64,000 nt of DNA from UBA1660 sp964462035 (lineage in GTDB: Bacteria; Myxococcota_A; Polyangia; Polyangiales; Houyiibacteriaceae), in NCBI GenBank assembly GCA_964462035.1, contig CAYXAP010000008.1, positions 160,792-224,791 on the forward strand, given 5' to 3'. Below are positions 17,560-26,504 of this stretch, piece after piece (positions within the stretch are counted from its first letter, which is position 1; each line of letters opens with the position of its first letter). The notes beneath the pieces are model-generated. The model saw only the letters and a program-made list of their open reading frames with translations. It was not told the DNA's origin and searched no databases. Position numbers and translations under genes: made by a program.

Positions 17560-18882
17560 TCACCCCGACGGTCCCTCGAACGCGATCAGTGCCCCGTTCG
17601 ACGAATGGAGGATCTGAAGCCGGTCGCTCGCGCACTCCGCTCGGAACGCGTTCGGCGCCGGCGCGCGGGACGCGCTCACCCCCAGCGGGTTCGGGCCCGT
17701 GACCACACCGCCCGCGACGCGCGCGAGTGTCAGGCCGCTCTCCCCGAGGAGCATCCAGCTGGCGTCCGCACAGGCGCTGACCGAGAAGAAGCCGATGGTG
17801 TCGGCGTTCGGCTCCACGACGACCGGTGCCTCGCCCGGCGTCACCATCGCTCGGGCGCTGCACGCGAACCCGTCGCAGTCGTAGCCGAAGGAGACACCGA
17901 CGTCGCCGACACGCTCGGCGAAGCGGCCGAGCAGCCCGTTCACGTCGCTGAAGGCAGGGAACGACGACGCGCGCGCCACCTCCGCGTGCACCACCTCGCC
18001 GCTCACCAGGTCGTGCGCCGCGACGCGGAGCACTCCGGCTTCCGTCGTCAGCACCTCGTAGGTCAGCTCGGAGGACTCGGAGAGTCGACCGCCGCCGGCG
18101 CCGTACCCTGGCTCGCTCCGCCACGGGGACCACGAGCCATCGACCCGGCCGACCATTCGGAGCTCGGTGGTCGGAGGGTCGAACGCGCTCGGCGGCGGGA
18201 GCTCCACCCGGACCGCGAGCGCCAGCCGTTCCTCGTCGCCCTCCAGATCGACCACGAAGCGGCGCTCGACCGACCCCGTGTCCGGGTCGATCGGCACGCC
18301 CAGCTCAGTCCAGCCGGCCCCGTCGCGCCGGAGCAGGCGAAGCGAGTCCACGTCCTCCCAAGAGAGCGCGAGGTGCGGCGCTCCGGCGTGCTCGGCCACC
18401 GCACAGCGAAACCGCCCATCGCGCTCTGGCTCGGTCGTGACCGTCTCGATGCGCCACCCTTCGGCCACACGCTCGATCACGTAGCTCCGATGCTCGTACA
18501 CCGTGGTGTCCAACCGCACCGTCGCGGTCACGCAACCGAGGAAGCCGGTCTCCGTGGTGGCTCGGTCCAGGTGCTCGACCGCCAGGTCCGGCTCCGAGCC
18601 GATCGTCACGTTGCGTTCGATCAGGGTCGCCCGGGTCCAGCCGCCGACATCGTCCACCGGCGGCACCACCCGAGGCCCATCGGGGTCCACGCCCCCGTCG
18701 GGCTCGGCGGCGTCCGGCGAGCGGAAGGCGTCCAGCGCCACGAAGGCGTCCGTTGCGCCTGCGTCGTTGCTGCCGCCATCGGCCGGCCCCAGGTCCAGGC
18801 TCGCGTCCGGCCGCGCGTCGGTGGACCCGCAGCCGGCCAGCAGGGCAGCGATCACCAGCGTTCTCGAGAGAAAGTCGTCCAT
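17560..18882 (-). CDS. Hypothetical lipoprotein with Asp/Gly-rich linker
   Basis: 440 residues. A lipoprotein signal (TLVIAALLAGC, lipobox LAGC) is followed by a low-complexity Asp/Ala/Gly/Pro stretch to about residue 75, a linker common on myxobacterial surface lipoproteins. The rest is beta-rich with scattered Cys (GFLGCVTATVRLDTTVYEHRS, later CDGFACSARAMV). The repeated short beta units with W and E could form a propeller, but I cannot assign a family. It is divergent from the first NHL lipoprotein gene over 68 bases, which must hold both promoters. Confidence 0.65.
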   Translation of the reverse strand: MDDFLSRTLVIAALLAGCGSTDARPDASLDLGPADGGSNDAGATDAFVALDAFRSPDAAEPDGGVDPDGPRVVPPVDDVGGWTRATLIERNVTIGSEPDLAVEHLDRATTETGFLGCVTATVRLDTTVYEHRSYVIERVAEGWRIETVTTEPERDGRFRCAVAEHAGAPHLALSWEDVDSLRLLRRDGAGWTELGVPIDPDTGSVERRFVVDLEGDEERLALAVRVELPPPSAFDPPTTELRMVGRVDGSWSPWRSEPGYGAGGGRLSESSELTYEVLTTEAGVLRVAAHDLVSGEVVHAEVARASSFPAFSDVNGLLGRFAERVGDVGVSFGYDCDGFACSARAMVTPGEAPVVVEPNADTIGFFSVSACADASWMLLGESGLTLARVAGGVVTGPNPLGVSASRAPAPNAFRAECASDRLQILHSSNGALIAFEGPSG

Positions 18883-18950
18883 GTGAGTTCCGTGAGCACC
18901 AACCGAGTCGATCGGCTCAGCTTTCCGAATCGGGCTGCTACGTTGTCTCC

Positions 18951-20060
18951 ATGACGCCCGTCATTCGCAGCCTCGCCCTCGCGATGGCGCTCGTGGCCGC
19001 CGCCTGCGGCGACGACGACCGCTGCGCGGAGCTGGCGCCGGGGTCGGTCTGCACCTTCGCGGGCACCGGGGAGTACGGCTTCAATCGGGACGGCAACCCC
19101 GCCCTCCGTTCGGACTTCTATCTCCTCTCGGCCGTCCGCCGAGGGCCGGATGGCCGGATCCATCTGATGGACTTCAACAACCAGCGCCTGCGCGTCATCG
19201 ACGACGAAGGCCTGGTCCAGACCATCGCGGGCAACGGCTTCCACGCGCTCGCCGACGTGACGGTGCCAGCGACCGACTCACCGCTCGAGAACCCGATCGA
19301 CTTCGCCTTCGACCCCGACGGCCGGGTGGTGTTCACCAACTACCACGACCCCCGAGTGCTCCGGATCGGCACGGGCGGAAGCCTCGAGACGGTGGCTGGC
19401 GATGGCGAGCTCGGCGTCCGCGGCGACGAGGGCGACTTCGGCGACCCGCTCGCGGCGCGCTTCATCCAGCTCGACGGCATCGCCATCGCGAGCGATGGGA
19501 CCATCTACGTCTCCGACAGTCTCGCCAATCGCGTGCGGCGGATCCGGGACGGGGTCATCGAGACGGTCGCCGGCACGGGCAACGACGGCTACCTCGGCGA
19601 CGGCGGCCCGGCCGTGGACGCCGAGCTCCACTGGCCTTCCGCGCTCGAGCTCACGCCCGAGGGCGAGCTGCTGATCGCCGACACTCGGAACCACGCCGTA
19701 CGCGTCCTGCGGGCCGACGGCACCATCGACACCCTCGCCGGCACCGGCGTGGCCGGCTTCTCGGGCGACGGTGGGCCCGCCACGGAAGCGCAGCTCGACC
19801 AGCCTTACGGACTGGCGCTCGCCACGGACGGGACGCTCTATGTGGCGGACCGAGAGAACTTCCGGGTCCGTCGGATCCGCGATGGCGTCATCCAGACCAT
19901 CGCCGGCTCGGGCAACAACGGCTTCCGCGGCGACGGCGGGCCGGCCCTCCAGGCCGACTTCGGTCATCTCGGCCGTCTCGCCCTCGACGCGGGCGAGACG
20001 GAGCTCCTCTTGGCAGACCAATCCAATAGCTGCGCCCGCCGAATCCTCCTGCCGCTCTAG
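18951..20060 (+). CDS. NHL-repeat beta-propeller lipoprotein (1)
   Basis: 369 residues from ATG 18951 with a lipoprotein signal (LALAMALVAAAC). The mature protein is a series of NHL repeats of about 50-58 residues. Each carries an ETVAGTGNDGYLGDGGPAVDAEL-like turn followed by a strand such as LYVADRENFRVRRIRDG. At least five repeats are visible, giving a six-bladed propeller, most likely binding sugars, peptides or another protein at the cell surface. It shares architecture with the two genes at 20506-22949, suggesting local duplication, but lies on the opposite strand. No enzymatic residues are identified. Confidence 0.85.
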   Translation: MTPVIRSLALAMALVAAACGDDDRCAELAPGSVCTFAGTGEYGFNRDGNPALRSDFYLLSAVRRGPDGRIHLMDFNNQRLRVIDDEGLVQTIAGNGFHALADVTVPATDSPLENPIDFAFDPDGRVVFTNYHDPRVLRIGTGGSLETVAGDGELGVRGDEGDFGDPLAARFIQLDGIAIASDGTIYVSDSLANRVRRIRDGVIETVAGTGNDGYLGDGGPAVDAELHWPSALELTPEGELLIADTRNHAVRVLRADGTIDTLAGTGVAGFSGDGGPATEAQLDQPYGLALATDGTLYVADRENFRVRRIRDGVIQTIAGSGNNGFRGDGGPALQADFGHLGRLALDAGETELLLADQSNSCARRILLPL

Positions 20061-20503
20061 GGAATCGTGCAGGTGCCGTCGTAGCCGTCCGGCGGCTCGC
20101 CGCAGCCCTGGTGGCAACCCGCGCAACGCGGGAGCTGCTCGTCGAGCACCCGCCCGTTGCCGTCGACGCTCTGCCAGAACCAGTCGAGGTTGGCGGGGTC
20201 GGAGCCGACCGCGAGCTTCTCCATCGCGGTCACGCGCTGGACCTCACCGCTGCAGTCGGTGTCGCCGAACTCGTACTGGACCTTGATGACCACCGCGCCT
20301 TCGGGGAAGGGCGTGACCCGGTCCCGATAGGGCCCGAGCGCCGCGGGATCCGCCAGCACACGGATGTTGTTGAGGTCGTGGTCCCCGCTCTGCCGGCAAT
20401 CGCGGACCTCGGTGTAGGTCGCCTCGTAGTCGTCGGGAAAGACCGGCGTCCCGTCGTCACCGCACGCGGCGACGACGAGCGGGAGGAGCATCACCCATCG
20501 CAT
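20057..20503 (-). CDS. Cytochrome P460-like lipoprotein with CxxCH haem site
   Basis: 148 residues. A short signal (MLLPLVVAAC) ends in a lipobox. The body matches the cytochrome P460 pattern: YTEVRDCRQSGDHDLNNIRVLA, FPEGAVVIKVQYEFGDTDC, then KLAVGSDPANLDWFWQSV, with the haem c attachment motif CAGCH near residue 129. P460 cytochromes oxidise hydroxylamine or related nitrogen compounds, but many relatives of myxobacterial type have no known activity. The extra Cys pairs (DC...CR and GC...C) probably form disulfides. Its stop overlaps the convergent NHL gene by four bases, and it lies two bases from the next NHL gene on the same strand. Confidence 0.75.
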   Translation of the reverse strand: MRWVMLLPLVVAACGDDGTPVFPDDYEATYTEVRDCRQSGDHDLNNIRVLADPAALGPYRDRVTPFPEGAVVIKVQYEFGDTDCSGEVQRVTAMEKLAVGSDPANLDWFWQSVDGNGRVLDEQLPRCAGCHQGCGEPPDGYDGTCTIP

Positions 20504-20505
20504 GC

Positions 20506-21795
20506 TCAGGGCAGTACCACGGTTCGGATCACGCTGTTACCCGTGTCCGAGATGACGAGCGTCCCATCGACGTACTCGATGCCGAAGGGCAGGTTGAAGA
20601 GCGCCTCGGTGGGCGGACCGCCGTCACCGGCGTAGCCGCTCTCGCCGCACACGCCGGCCACGGTCGTGATGACCCCGGCCGGGTCGATCCCGCGCACACA
20701 GTGGTTGTTCACGTCGGTGAAGTAGAGCGTCCCGTCGTCGCCGAGCGCGAGATCGACCGGGTAGTTGATGAGCGCGTCGGTCGCGAGACCACCGTCGCCG
20801 GCGTAGCCTCGCTGCGGCTCGCCATCGACGGGCGGCTGACCGGCGACGCGGTGCACGATGCCGTCGGTGTCGATCATGCGAATGAGGTGATTGGCGGTGT
20901 CCGCGAAGAAGAGGTTGCCCGCGCCGTCGTAGAGGATGCGCCCCGCCGGCGTCGCCGACTGGCCGAAGGGCTGAGACATGCGCAGCTCGCTGGCGGGCAT
21001 CTCGTCGCCCGCGTAGCCCGGCGTGCAGGGCCGCGAGCAGAACTCGGCGGGATCGCCGCACACCCACTTGCCGGAGACGTTGCCTTCGGGGTCGGGAGGA
21101 CACTGGGTCAGCTCGGACGCGTCGCAGGTGCCCGGACCTGCGGGAGCAGGTGCGTCCACGATGCATCGCCCGGCCATGAGCTCGAGGTTGCCCTCCGGCG
21201 TGACACGGCGGATCACCTGGTTCGCCTGGTCCATGATCACCAGGTCGCCCTCGGGACTCCACGCGACGCTCGCCGGGAGGTCGAGCGCAGCCTCGAGCAC
21301 CGGACCGCCATCACCGAAGTAGGCGCGACGGCCATCGCCGCAGCTGTCGGTGACCATACCGGTCGCGAGGTCGACCACGCGGATCATGCTGTTGTGCCAC
21401 GCGGCCATGACGATGTGACTCTCGTCCTCGTCGAAGATCATGTTCGTCGGGTGGTTGAAGTCGCCGCTCGCCGGATCGTCGAGCGAGCCACCGAGCTCAC
21501 CGCGACCCGCCACCCACCGAATCATCCCGTCCGATTCCAGGCTGCGAAGCCGGTGGTTGTTCCAGTCCAGGATGTAGAGCGTGCCGTCGGAACCCGTGAG
21601 CGTGTCCTGTGGAAGGGAGAAGCGCGCGTCGAGCGCCGGGATCGCGCGGTCGTCGCCGTCCCGGTCGTAGCCGTTGCTCCCGCTTCCGGCGATGGTGCAG
21701 ATGGTGTCCGGCACCGTCGGGTCGCAGGGCTCGTCACCGCATCCGGACAGGAGCGGAGAGGCCATCAGGGCGACGAGAACGAGCGCGCGAGTCAT
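20506..21795 (-). CDS. NHL-repeat beta-propeller lipoprotein (2), Cys-rich insertion
   Basis: 429 residues, lipoprotein signal MTRALVLVALMASPLLSGC. NHL repeats run through the chain (for example YILDWNNHRLRSLESDG, LFFADTANHLIRMIDTDG, LYFTDVNNHCVRGIDPAG). Between the early and later blades is an insertion of about 55 residues rich in Cys (from CIVDAPAPAGPGTC to RPCTPGYAGDE), which should stand out of the propeller as a disulfide-stabilised loop. Its start overlaps the stop of the next NHL gene by four bases (ATGA), so they are coupled. Likely surface-exposed recognition protein; ligand unknown. Confidence 0.85.
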   Translation of the reverse strand: MTRALVLVALMASPLLSGCGDEPCDPTVPDTICTIAGSGSNGYDRDGDDRAIPALDARFSLPQDTLTGSDGTLYILDWNNHRLRSLESDGMIRWVAGRGELGGSLDDPASGDFNHPTNMIFDEDESHIVMAAWHNSMIRVVDLATGMVTDSCGDGRRAYFGDGGPVLEAALDLPASVAWSPEGDLVIMDQANQVIRRVTPEGNLELMAGRCIVDAPAPAGPGTCDASELTQCPPDPEGNVSGKWVCGDPAEFCSRPCTPGYAGDEMPASELRMSQPFGQSATPAGRILYDGAGNLFFADTANHLIRMIDTDGIVHRVAGQPPVDGEPQRGYAGDGGLATDALINYPVDLALGDDGTLYFTDVNNHCVRGIDPAGVITTVAGVCGESGYAGDGGPPTEALFNLPFGIEYVDGTLVISDTGNSVIRTVVLP

Positions 21796-22949
21796 CGGAT
21801 CACCTTCACGATTCGCTCGTTGAGCGAGTCCATCACATAGAGATTGCCTTCGGGGTCGAAGCTCAGACCGAAGGGCCGGCGGAGGAGCGTCTCCGTGGCC
21901 AGCAGCCCTTCTTCCTGCGACAGACCGAGCTCGCCAGTACCGACGACGGTTCGGATGACGCCCGTCTCGAGGTCCACCGCACGCACGACCGAGTTGTCGG
22001 TCTCCACGAAGTAGAGGTCGCCTTCGGGTCCGATCTCGAGATCGCGCGGTGCCCGAAGCTGCGCGTCCAGCGCCTGGCCTCCGTCGCCGGAGTAACCGAG
22101 CTCGCCGGTGCCCGCGAAGGCGTCGATGATGCCCGTCGCCAGATCGATGACGCGAACGCGATGGTTCTCCGTGTCCGAGACGTAGAGCTTGCCCTCGTGA
22201 TGGACGATGCCGCCGCTCGGGTTGGGGTTGGACCCTTCCGCCCAGCTGAACTCCGCAGCGGTCGCCGCTCCGCCATCACCACTGTCACCGATCTCGCCAG
22301 TGCCGGCGATGGTGTCGATGATTCCGTCTGCGCCGATCCGTCGGATGCGCTGGTTCTGCTGGTCGACGATGTAGAGGTTCCCGGCGTCGTCGTAGGTCGC
22401 GTCGTTCAGCTGCTTGAAGACCGCGCCCGAGGCAGGGCCGCCGTCGCCGCCGAAGCCGGCGCCGGCGCCCGCGACCACTCGGACATAGCCGTCGGTCGGA
22501 TCGATCTCGAGGATCTTGTGGTTGTGCCACGCGACCAGCGTGATGTTCCCCTCGGGCGAGAGGAGCAGGTTGGTGGGGTGATTCAGCTGCCACTCCTCAC
22601 CGGGCGCGCCGTCGGCCGGGATGCCACCGAGCGGGCCATCGCCCGGGAACACCGGGTCGGTCCAGCCGACCATGCTCTCGACCATTCCATCCGGGTGCAC
22701 CCGGCGGACGAGGAAGTTGTTGAAGTCGGTGAACCAAGCCGTGCCATCCGGCAGGAAGAGCAAGTCCTGGACCTGGTTGACCTGCGTCCTGGTGCGGTGG
22801 ACGTCGCCGTTGAATCCGGCCTCGCCCGTGCCGAGCCAGGTGCAGGCGTGACCGGGTTCGAGCCCATCGCACGGGTCGGCGGGGTCACCACAGCCAGCGA
22901 GCGCCAAGGCCAGCAGCGTCGAGAGAGAGACGGTCGTTCGTAGCGTCAT
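21792..22949 (-). CDS. NHL-repeat beta-propeller lipoprotein (3)
   Basis: 385 residues with lipoprotein signal TLLALALAGC. NHL blades such as LWFTDFNNFLVRRVHPDG-like turns (AWFTDFNNFLVRRVHP), LYIVDQQNQRIRRIGADG and LYVMDSLNERIVKVIR are regular to the C-terminus. It is the first gene of the NHL-NHL-P460 run and four bases separate it from the lipoprotein gene upstream, so the whole run 22954-20057 probably forms one operon with gene order hypothetical lipoprotein, NHL3, NHL2, P460. Confidence 0.85.
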   Translation of the reverse strand: MTLRTTVSLSTLLALALAGCGDPADPCDGLEPGHACTWLGTGEAGFNGDVHRTRTQVNQVQDLLFLPDGTAWFTDFNNFLVRRVHPDGMVESMVGWTDPVFPGDGPLGGIPADGAPGEEWQLNHPTNLLLSPEGNITLVAWHNHKILEIDPTDGYVRVVAGAGAGFGGDGGPASGAVFKQLNDATYDDAGNLYIVDQQNQRIRRIGADGIIDTIAGTGEIGDSGDGGAATAAEFSWAEGSNPNPSGGIVHHEGKLYVSDTENHRVRVIDLATGIIDAFAGTGELGYSGDGGQALDAQLRAPRDLEIGPEGDLYFVETDNSVVRAVDLETGVIRTVVGTGELGLSQEEGLLATETLLRRPFGLSFDPEGNLYVMDSLNERIVKVIR

Positions 22950-22953
22950 GAGC

Positions 22954-23922
22954 TCAGTTCGTTCGGTGGATGAGCACGCCCTCGTTGAGGGTCGAGCTCA
23001 GGGTCTGACCGCCGACGGCCCACACGCCACCCTCGGGATCGATCCATGCCCCATGCAGATTTTGGTCCAGATAGAAGCCCAAGTCGACCTCGGCCCAGCC
23101 GTCGCTTCCCCGGGTGAATACGGCGCCGTAAAGGCCGACGGCGACACCGAATTCCCCCGATCCCATGCAGACCCCGGACAGCCCCGGGACGAGGCCGCCG
23201 GTGGGTGTCACGTTGTGCCAGCCATCATCTTCCAGCTCCACGATGACCCCATTGGCGATGCCGCCAACGGCCGCGAAGCGCCCGCCCGATTGGTGCACCG
23301 TGAAGAGCGAGGAGCCGACGCCAGTCGCCTCCTGAGTGAGCGTCGACCCATCCCAGTAGAGCGCGACCCCGTTCTCACCGACCAGCCAGACGTCCGCAGC
23401 GCTGGTCCCGTTCACCTTCCACATCGCCGACGTGCTCGCGATGTCCCCAGGCAGCGTCTCCGCCTCCCAGACGTCGCCCCGAAGCCGCCAGACGAAGCCC
23501 TCGGTGCTCGGGGCCCCACCGACCGCCCACATCTCCGTGGGGGACGCGCCCCAGATGCCGAACACCGTGGCGGTCCCGGGCGTGTCCATGACCTCGAACG
23601 CCGTGCCGTCGTAGCGGAGGATCACCCCGCCCTCTCCGCCCATGTAGATGGGGCCGCCTTCGAAGCCATGCACCCACCAGAGCGTTCCCGCGCTCTGGCC
23701 CGTCTCGACCCGGACCCAGTCGTCGCCCTCGCGGTGCAAGACCACCGGTCCGCTGCCATCGCGCGCGTCGGCGCCGACCGCCCAGACGTCGTCGGCGCTC
23801 GTGCCCCAGACGGCGAGCAGCGCCCCCGGGAGCTCCTCCTGCACCACCTCCCAGGTCGGTGCGTCGTCGCCACAAGCGGACACGAGCAGCAGCCCTGAAG
23901 CCAAGATCAGTCGAACCAGCAT
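22954..23922 (-). CDS. Repeat-containing lipoprotein (WD/Kelch-like propeller), hypothetical
   Basis: 322 residues from ATG 23922, giving the signal MLVRLILASGLLLVSAC with lipobox VSAC; a frame extending to 24126 is rejected because it puts the signal inside. The mature chain has blades recurring about every 45 residues, each holding a VWAVG-like core (LLAVWGTSADDVWAVGAD, GIWGASPTEMWAVGG, DVWLVGENGVALYW, GVWAVGGQTL). It is likely a surface propeller without known ligand. The start codon overlaps head to head with a candidate ATG of the plus-strand GIDE gene. It is first in the lipoprotein operon. Confidence 0.75.
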   Translation of the reverse strand: MLVRLILASGLLLVSACGDDAPTWEVVQEELPGALLAVWGTSADDVWAVGADARDGSGPVVLHREGDDWVRVETGQSAGTLWWVHGFEGGPIYMGGEGGVILRYDGTAFEVMDTPGTATVFGIWGASPTEMWAVGGAPSTEGFVWRLRGDVWEAETLPGDIASTSAMWKVNGTSAADVWLVGENGVALYWDGSTLTQEATGVGSSLFTVHQSGGRFAAVGGIANGVIVELEDDGWHNVTPTGGLVPGLSGVCMGSGEFGVAVGLYGAVFTRGSDGWAEVDLGFYLDQNLHGAWIDPEGGVWAVGGQTLSSTLNEGVLIHRTN

Positions 23923-24001
23923 GGAGCCGACTATTGCAGACGAATCCGAGCCCGGCGACCGCGGGCTTGCGCGAGTCGTCACCCGAGGCGAGCCTTCCGC
24001 C

Positions 24002-24673
24002 GTGGACCCCTTCGTCCTTCCGGCCATCGGCCTCGGCGCGTTCGCCATCATCGCAGGCGCGCGATGGTTCCTCGCCCGGGAACAGCGACTCAAGCGACGC
24101 ATCAAGACGCTGCCCCTCAGCTCCATCGGCGAGACCCCGGAGCTCCAGGACGTCCGAGTGACCGGTCAGCTCGCCTACCTCGGCGACCGTGCGCCGCTCG
24201 AGGCGCCCCTCTCCGGTCGTCCCTGTGCGGCGTGGCGCGTCGTCGTCCGCGAGCGTCGCGGCTCGGGGAAGAACAAGCGGTGGGTGACCGTCCTGGTCGA
24301 GAGCGACTCCCGTGACTTCGTCCTCGAAGACGGGACCGGCCGCGCCATCGTCGACGGCACGCTGGTCGAGCTCGCGCTCGACTTCGATCGCAAGGGCGGC
24401 GCCGGGTTCTTCAGCGGCCCGAGTCCTACCCTCGAGCAGTTCCTCCACGAGCGCGGCATCGCGACCAAAGGCGTCGTCTTCGGCAAGACCCTCGACTATC
24501 GGGAGGGCGCCCTCGAAGCGGGAGAACAGGTCACCGTGGCCGGCTCCGGCACCTGGGAGAACGACCCGAGCCAGCGCGGCAAGGGCTACCGGGACGTCGG
24601 CAAGCTCCTGCGCGTGGGCGCCATGAGCGACGGCAACCTCTTCGCCACCGATGACCCGAAACTCGCCCGCTGA
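24002..24673 (+). CDS. GIDE-domain membrane protein
   Basis: 223 residues from GTG 24002 (an alternative ATG at 23921 would add 27 residues and exactly overlap the start codon of the divergent lipoprotein gene, leaving no room for either ribosome-binding site; GTG 24002 has GAGGCGAG upstream). One N-terminal helix (LPAIGLGAFAIIAGARWFLA) precedes a GIDE-type domain: LQDVRVTGQLAYL, GRPCAAWRVVVRER, then FVLEDGTGRAIVDGTLVELALD and ERGIATKGVVFGKTLDYREGALEAGE. The domain occurs without RING in bacteria; its function there is not established, probably an envelope stress or membrane-quality role. The C-terminal tail is NDPSQRGKGYRDVGKLL...AR. Confidence 0.7.
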   Translation: MDPFVLPAIGLGAFAIIAGARWFLAREQRLKRRIKTLPLSSIGETPELQDVRVTGQLAYLGDRAPLEAPLSGRPCAAWRVVVRERRGSGKNKRWVTVLVESDSRDFVLEDGTGRAIVDGTLVELALDFDRKGGAGFFSGPSPTLEQFLHERGIATKGVVFGKTLDYREGALEAGEQVTVAGSGTWENDPSQRGKGYRDVGKLLRVGAMSDGNLFATDDPKLAR

Positions 24674-24682
24674 ACGATGCGC

Positions 24683-25051
24683 TCAGTCCATGCCGAGCAT
24701 CTCGCGAACCACGGCGAGGAGCTCGAAGAAGCCGGCGCCCTTGATCAGGTAGCGGGTCCCGGGGAGCTTCATCGCCACCGAGCGCACCCGCTGCTCGTCG
24801 AGCGCCGAGTAGATCAGCAGCTTGTGCGGCTCGAGGCCGAGCTCGCCGGCGCGCTCGACGATGGCCTCGCCACCGAGTGCGGGCATCATGATGTCCAACA
24901 CCACGAGCCGCGGCTCTCCCTCGGCGATGGCGGTGCCGATGCCGAAGGGGCTGTCACAGGTCGCCACCGAGAGGCCGTGGGCGCTGAGGAAGCGCTCCGT
25001 CGTCTCCAGCAGGAGCTTGTCGTCCTCGACCAGCAGCACGTCGACGGCCAC
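24683..25051 (-). CDS. Single-domain response regulator
   Basis: 122 residues, a receiver domain without output. The acidic pocket is EDD at about residues 9-11, the phosphoacceptor is Asp53 in VLDIMMP, Ser82 lies in LIYSA, and the conserved Lys104 in YLIKGAG. All residues for phosphorylation are present. It may act in a phosphorelay or in signalling by protein interaction. It converges on the GIDE gene with a nine-base gap. No histidine kinase lies nearby. Confidence 0.92.
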   Translation of the reverse strand: MAVDVLLVEDDKLLLETTERFLSAHGLSVATCDSPFGIGTAIAEGEPRLVVLDIMMPALGGEAIVERAGELGLEPHKLLIYSALDEQRVRSVAMKLPGTRYLIKGAGFFELLAVVREMLGMD

Positions 25052-25083
25052 GATCGGAGCCTATCAGAGGTCAGCGGGGCGTT

Positions 25084-25956
25084 TCAGGGCGCCGAGCGCT
25101 CGTCGCGCCCCAGCCTCAGATCGAGCCCCGGCCAGCAGGCGCGCCAGTCGCCCTCCGGCGCCGACGTCAGCACGAGCGTACTCAGCGTGGGCACCAGGGT
25201 GCGGAGCTCCGTGAGCTCCGCCAGCGAGAGTTGGGCCAGCGTCGTCTGTCGTAGCGAGAGCCGCTTGAGGTGGCTCCACTCGCCGAGGGGTGCGAGCGCC
25301 TCCAGCGAGAGCTCCACCGGGCTCCCCGTCGTCTCGAACGCGAGCCCGGCGACATCGCCAGCGGTGAAGAGACCGAGGTTCGGTGCGATGAAGACGGGCG
25401 GGCTCATCCGGTCGGGCTTCCCATCGAAGATCAGGGTCAGGCCGATTCGCGTCGGTAGCTTCGCGAGCTCGGCAACGTGCTGGTCACTCGCGAGCTTCTT
25501 GGTCCCGAGCAGTCCGAGCCGCTCCAGCGCTTCGAGCTGCCCCATCCCCGGAGGCAGGCCGCGCCCGACCCGAAGCTCGAGCGCTCGCTGGTGATCGAGC
25601 GTCGAAAAGACGGCCGGGCCGCCGATCCGCGCGATCGCTCCGGGGAGCGCCTTGACCCCTCGAGCCGCCAAGAGCCCCTGACAGAAGGCCACTTGGTCGA
25701 GGCCCGCCGCCTCCGCGGCGACGCACGCCTTCTTTTCCGACATCGACTTGTCGAAGCCGGCCACACCGCGCGAACCGAGTACCGCGCCGAGCACCTCGCG
25801 TTCCCGCTTGGATGGCTTGCCGACCGCCAGACATGCGGCGATCAGTGGCGTCCACGAGTCGCCGGAGCTCGCTGCGCCTTCCACGAGGGCGCGTCGGTCG
25901 AGCACCTGACCAACCTGCGGGTCGAGATGCATGGGCCAGCTGGGATCGTAGGGCAT
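25084..25956 (-). CDS. Hypothetical protein with leucine-rich-like C-terminus
   Basis: 290 residues, soluble, with no signal peptide. The start MPYDPSWPMHL follows an ORF-wide helical region with a KKACVAAEAAGLDQVAFCQGLL block. The C-terminal third has LRR-like pattern (HLKRLSLRQTTLAQLSLAELTELRTLVPTLSTLVLTSA). I do not recognise a family. It lies between the response regulator and the HIT hydrolase on the same strand. Confidence 0.6.
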   Translation of the reverse strand: MPYDPSWPMHLDPQVGQVLDRRALVEGAASSGDSWTPLIAACLAVGKPSKREREVLGAVLGSRGVAGFDKSMSEKKACVAAEAAGLDQVAFCQGLLAARGVKALPGAIARIGGPAVFSTLDHQRALELRVGRGLPPGMGQLEALERLGLLGTKKLASDQHVAELAKLPTRIGLTLIFDGKPDRMSPPVFIAPNLGLFTAGDVAGLAFETTGSPVELSLEALAPLGEWSHLKRLSLRQTTLAQLSLAELTELRTLVPTLSTLVLTSAPEGDWRACWPGLDLRLGRDERSAP

Positions 25957-25974
25957 GGGCGCCGAGTCTAGCGC

Positions 25975-26424
25975 TCAATCGGCCGAAGGCATCTTGGCGG
26001 CGATGGACGCAGCCTGCTCGTCCAGCACTCGCCGCGGCGCCTGCCCCAGAAGCGCCACCGCCGGCCGCTTGGCGAGCGCCGCGAAGACCTTCGGCAGGTC
26101 GCCGCGGGTCCGCGGCAGCACGTGCAGGTGGACATGGGGCACCGTCTGGTTCGCGATGGGTCCGTCGTTGATCAGGAAGTGCACGTCGCCGCTCGGCACC
26201 GGTGACGCACGCACGGCCGCGGCGACCCGCGCACCGGTCGTGAAGAGCGCGGCCTGCTCCGCGGGCTCGAGCTCGTGCACGTACTGCGCGTGCCGCTTCG
26301 GGATGATCAGCACGTGCCCCGGCAGGAAGGGGTAGATGTCCATGAAGGCGAGGAAGTCGCCCTCGTCGAGCACCACGCTCGCCTCGGCGTCGCCACGAAC
26401 GATCGCGCAGAAGATGCAGCTCAC
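25975..26424 (-). CDS. HIT-family hydrolase
   Basis: 149 residues. The N-terminal MSCIFCAIVRGDAEASVVLD block and the PFLPGHVLIIPKRHAQ loop are typical of HIT proteins. The histidine triad HVHLHV is at residues 97-102 (His97, His99, His101), with the ILPR-like tail HVLPRT. These enzymes hydrolyse nucleoside phosphoramidates or dinucleotide polyphosphates. The CIFC Cys may bind zinc. The start ATG 26424 is the first in frame. An inverted repeat lies upstream (26505-26536). Confidence 0.92.
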   Translation of the reverse strand: MSCIFCAIVRGDAEASVVLDEGDFLAFMDIYPFLPGHVLIIPKRHAQYVHELEPAEQAALFTTGARVAAAVRASPVPSGDVHFLINDGPIANQTVPHVHLHVLPRTRGDLPKVFAALAKRPAVALLGQAPRRVLDEQAASIAAKMPSAD

Positions 26425-26504
26425 CCAGGGATGGTATCCGACTCGGCACTACGGCAAGCATGCGCTCCACCGTTCTTCCGGCGGCTGGTACGCCGCGGAC
26501 CGAA

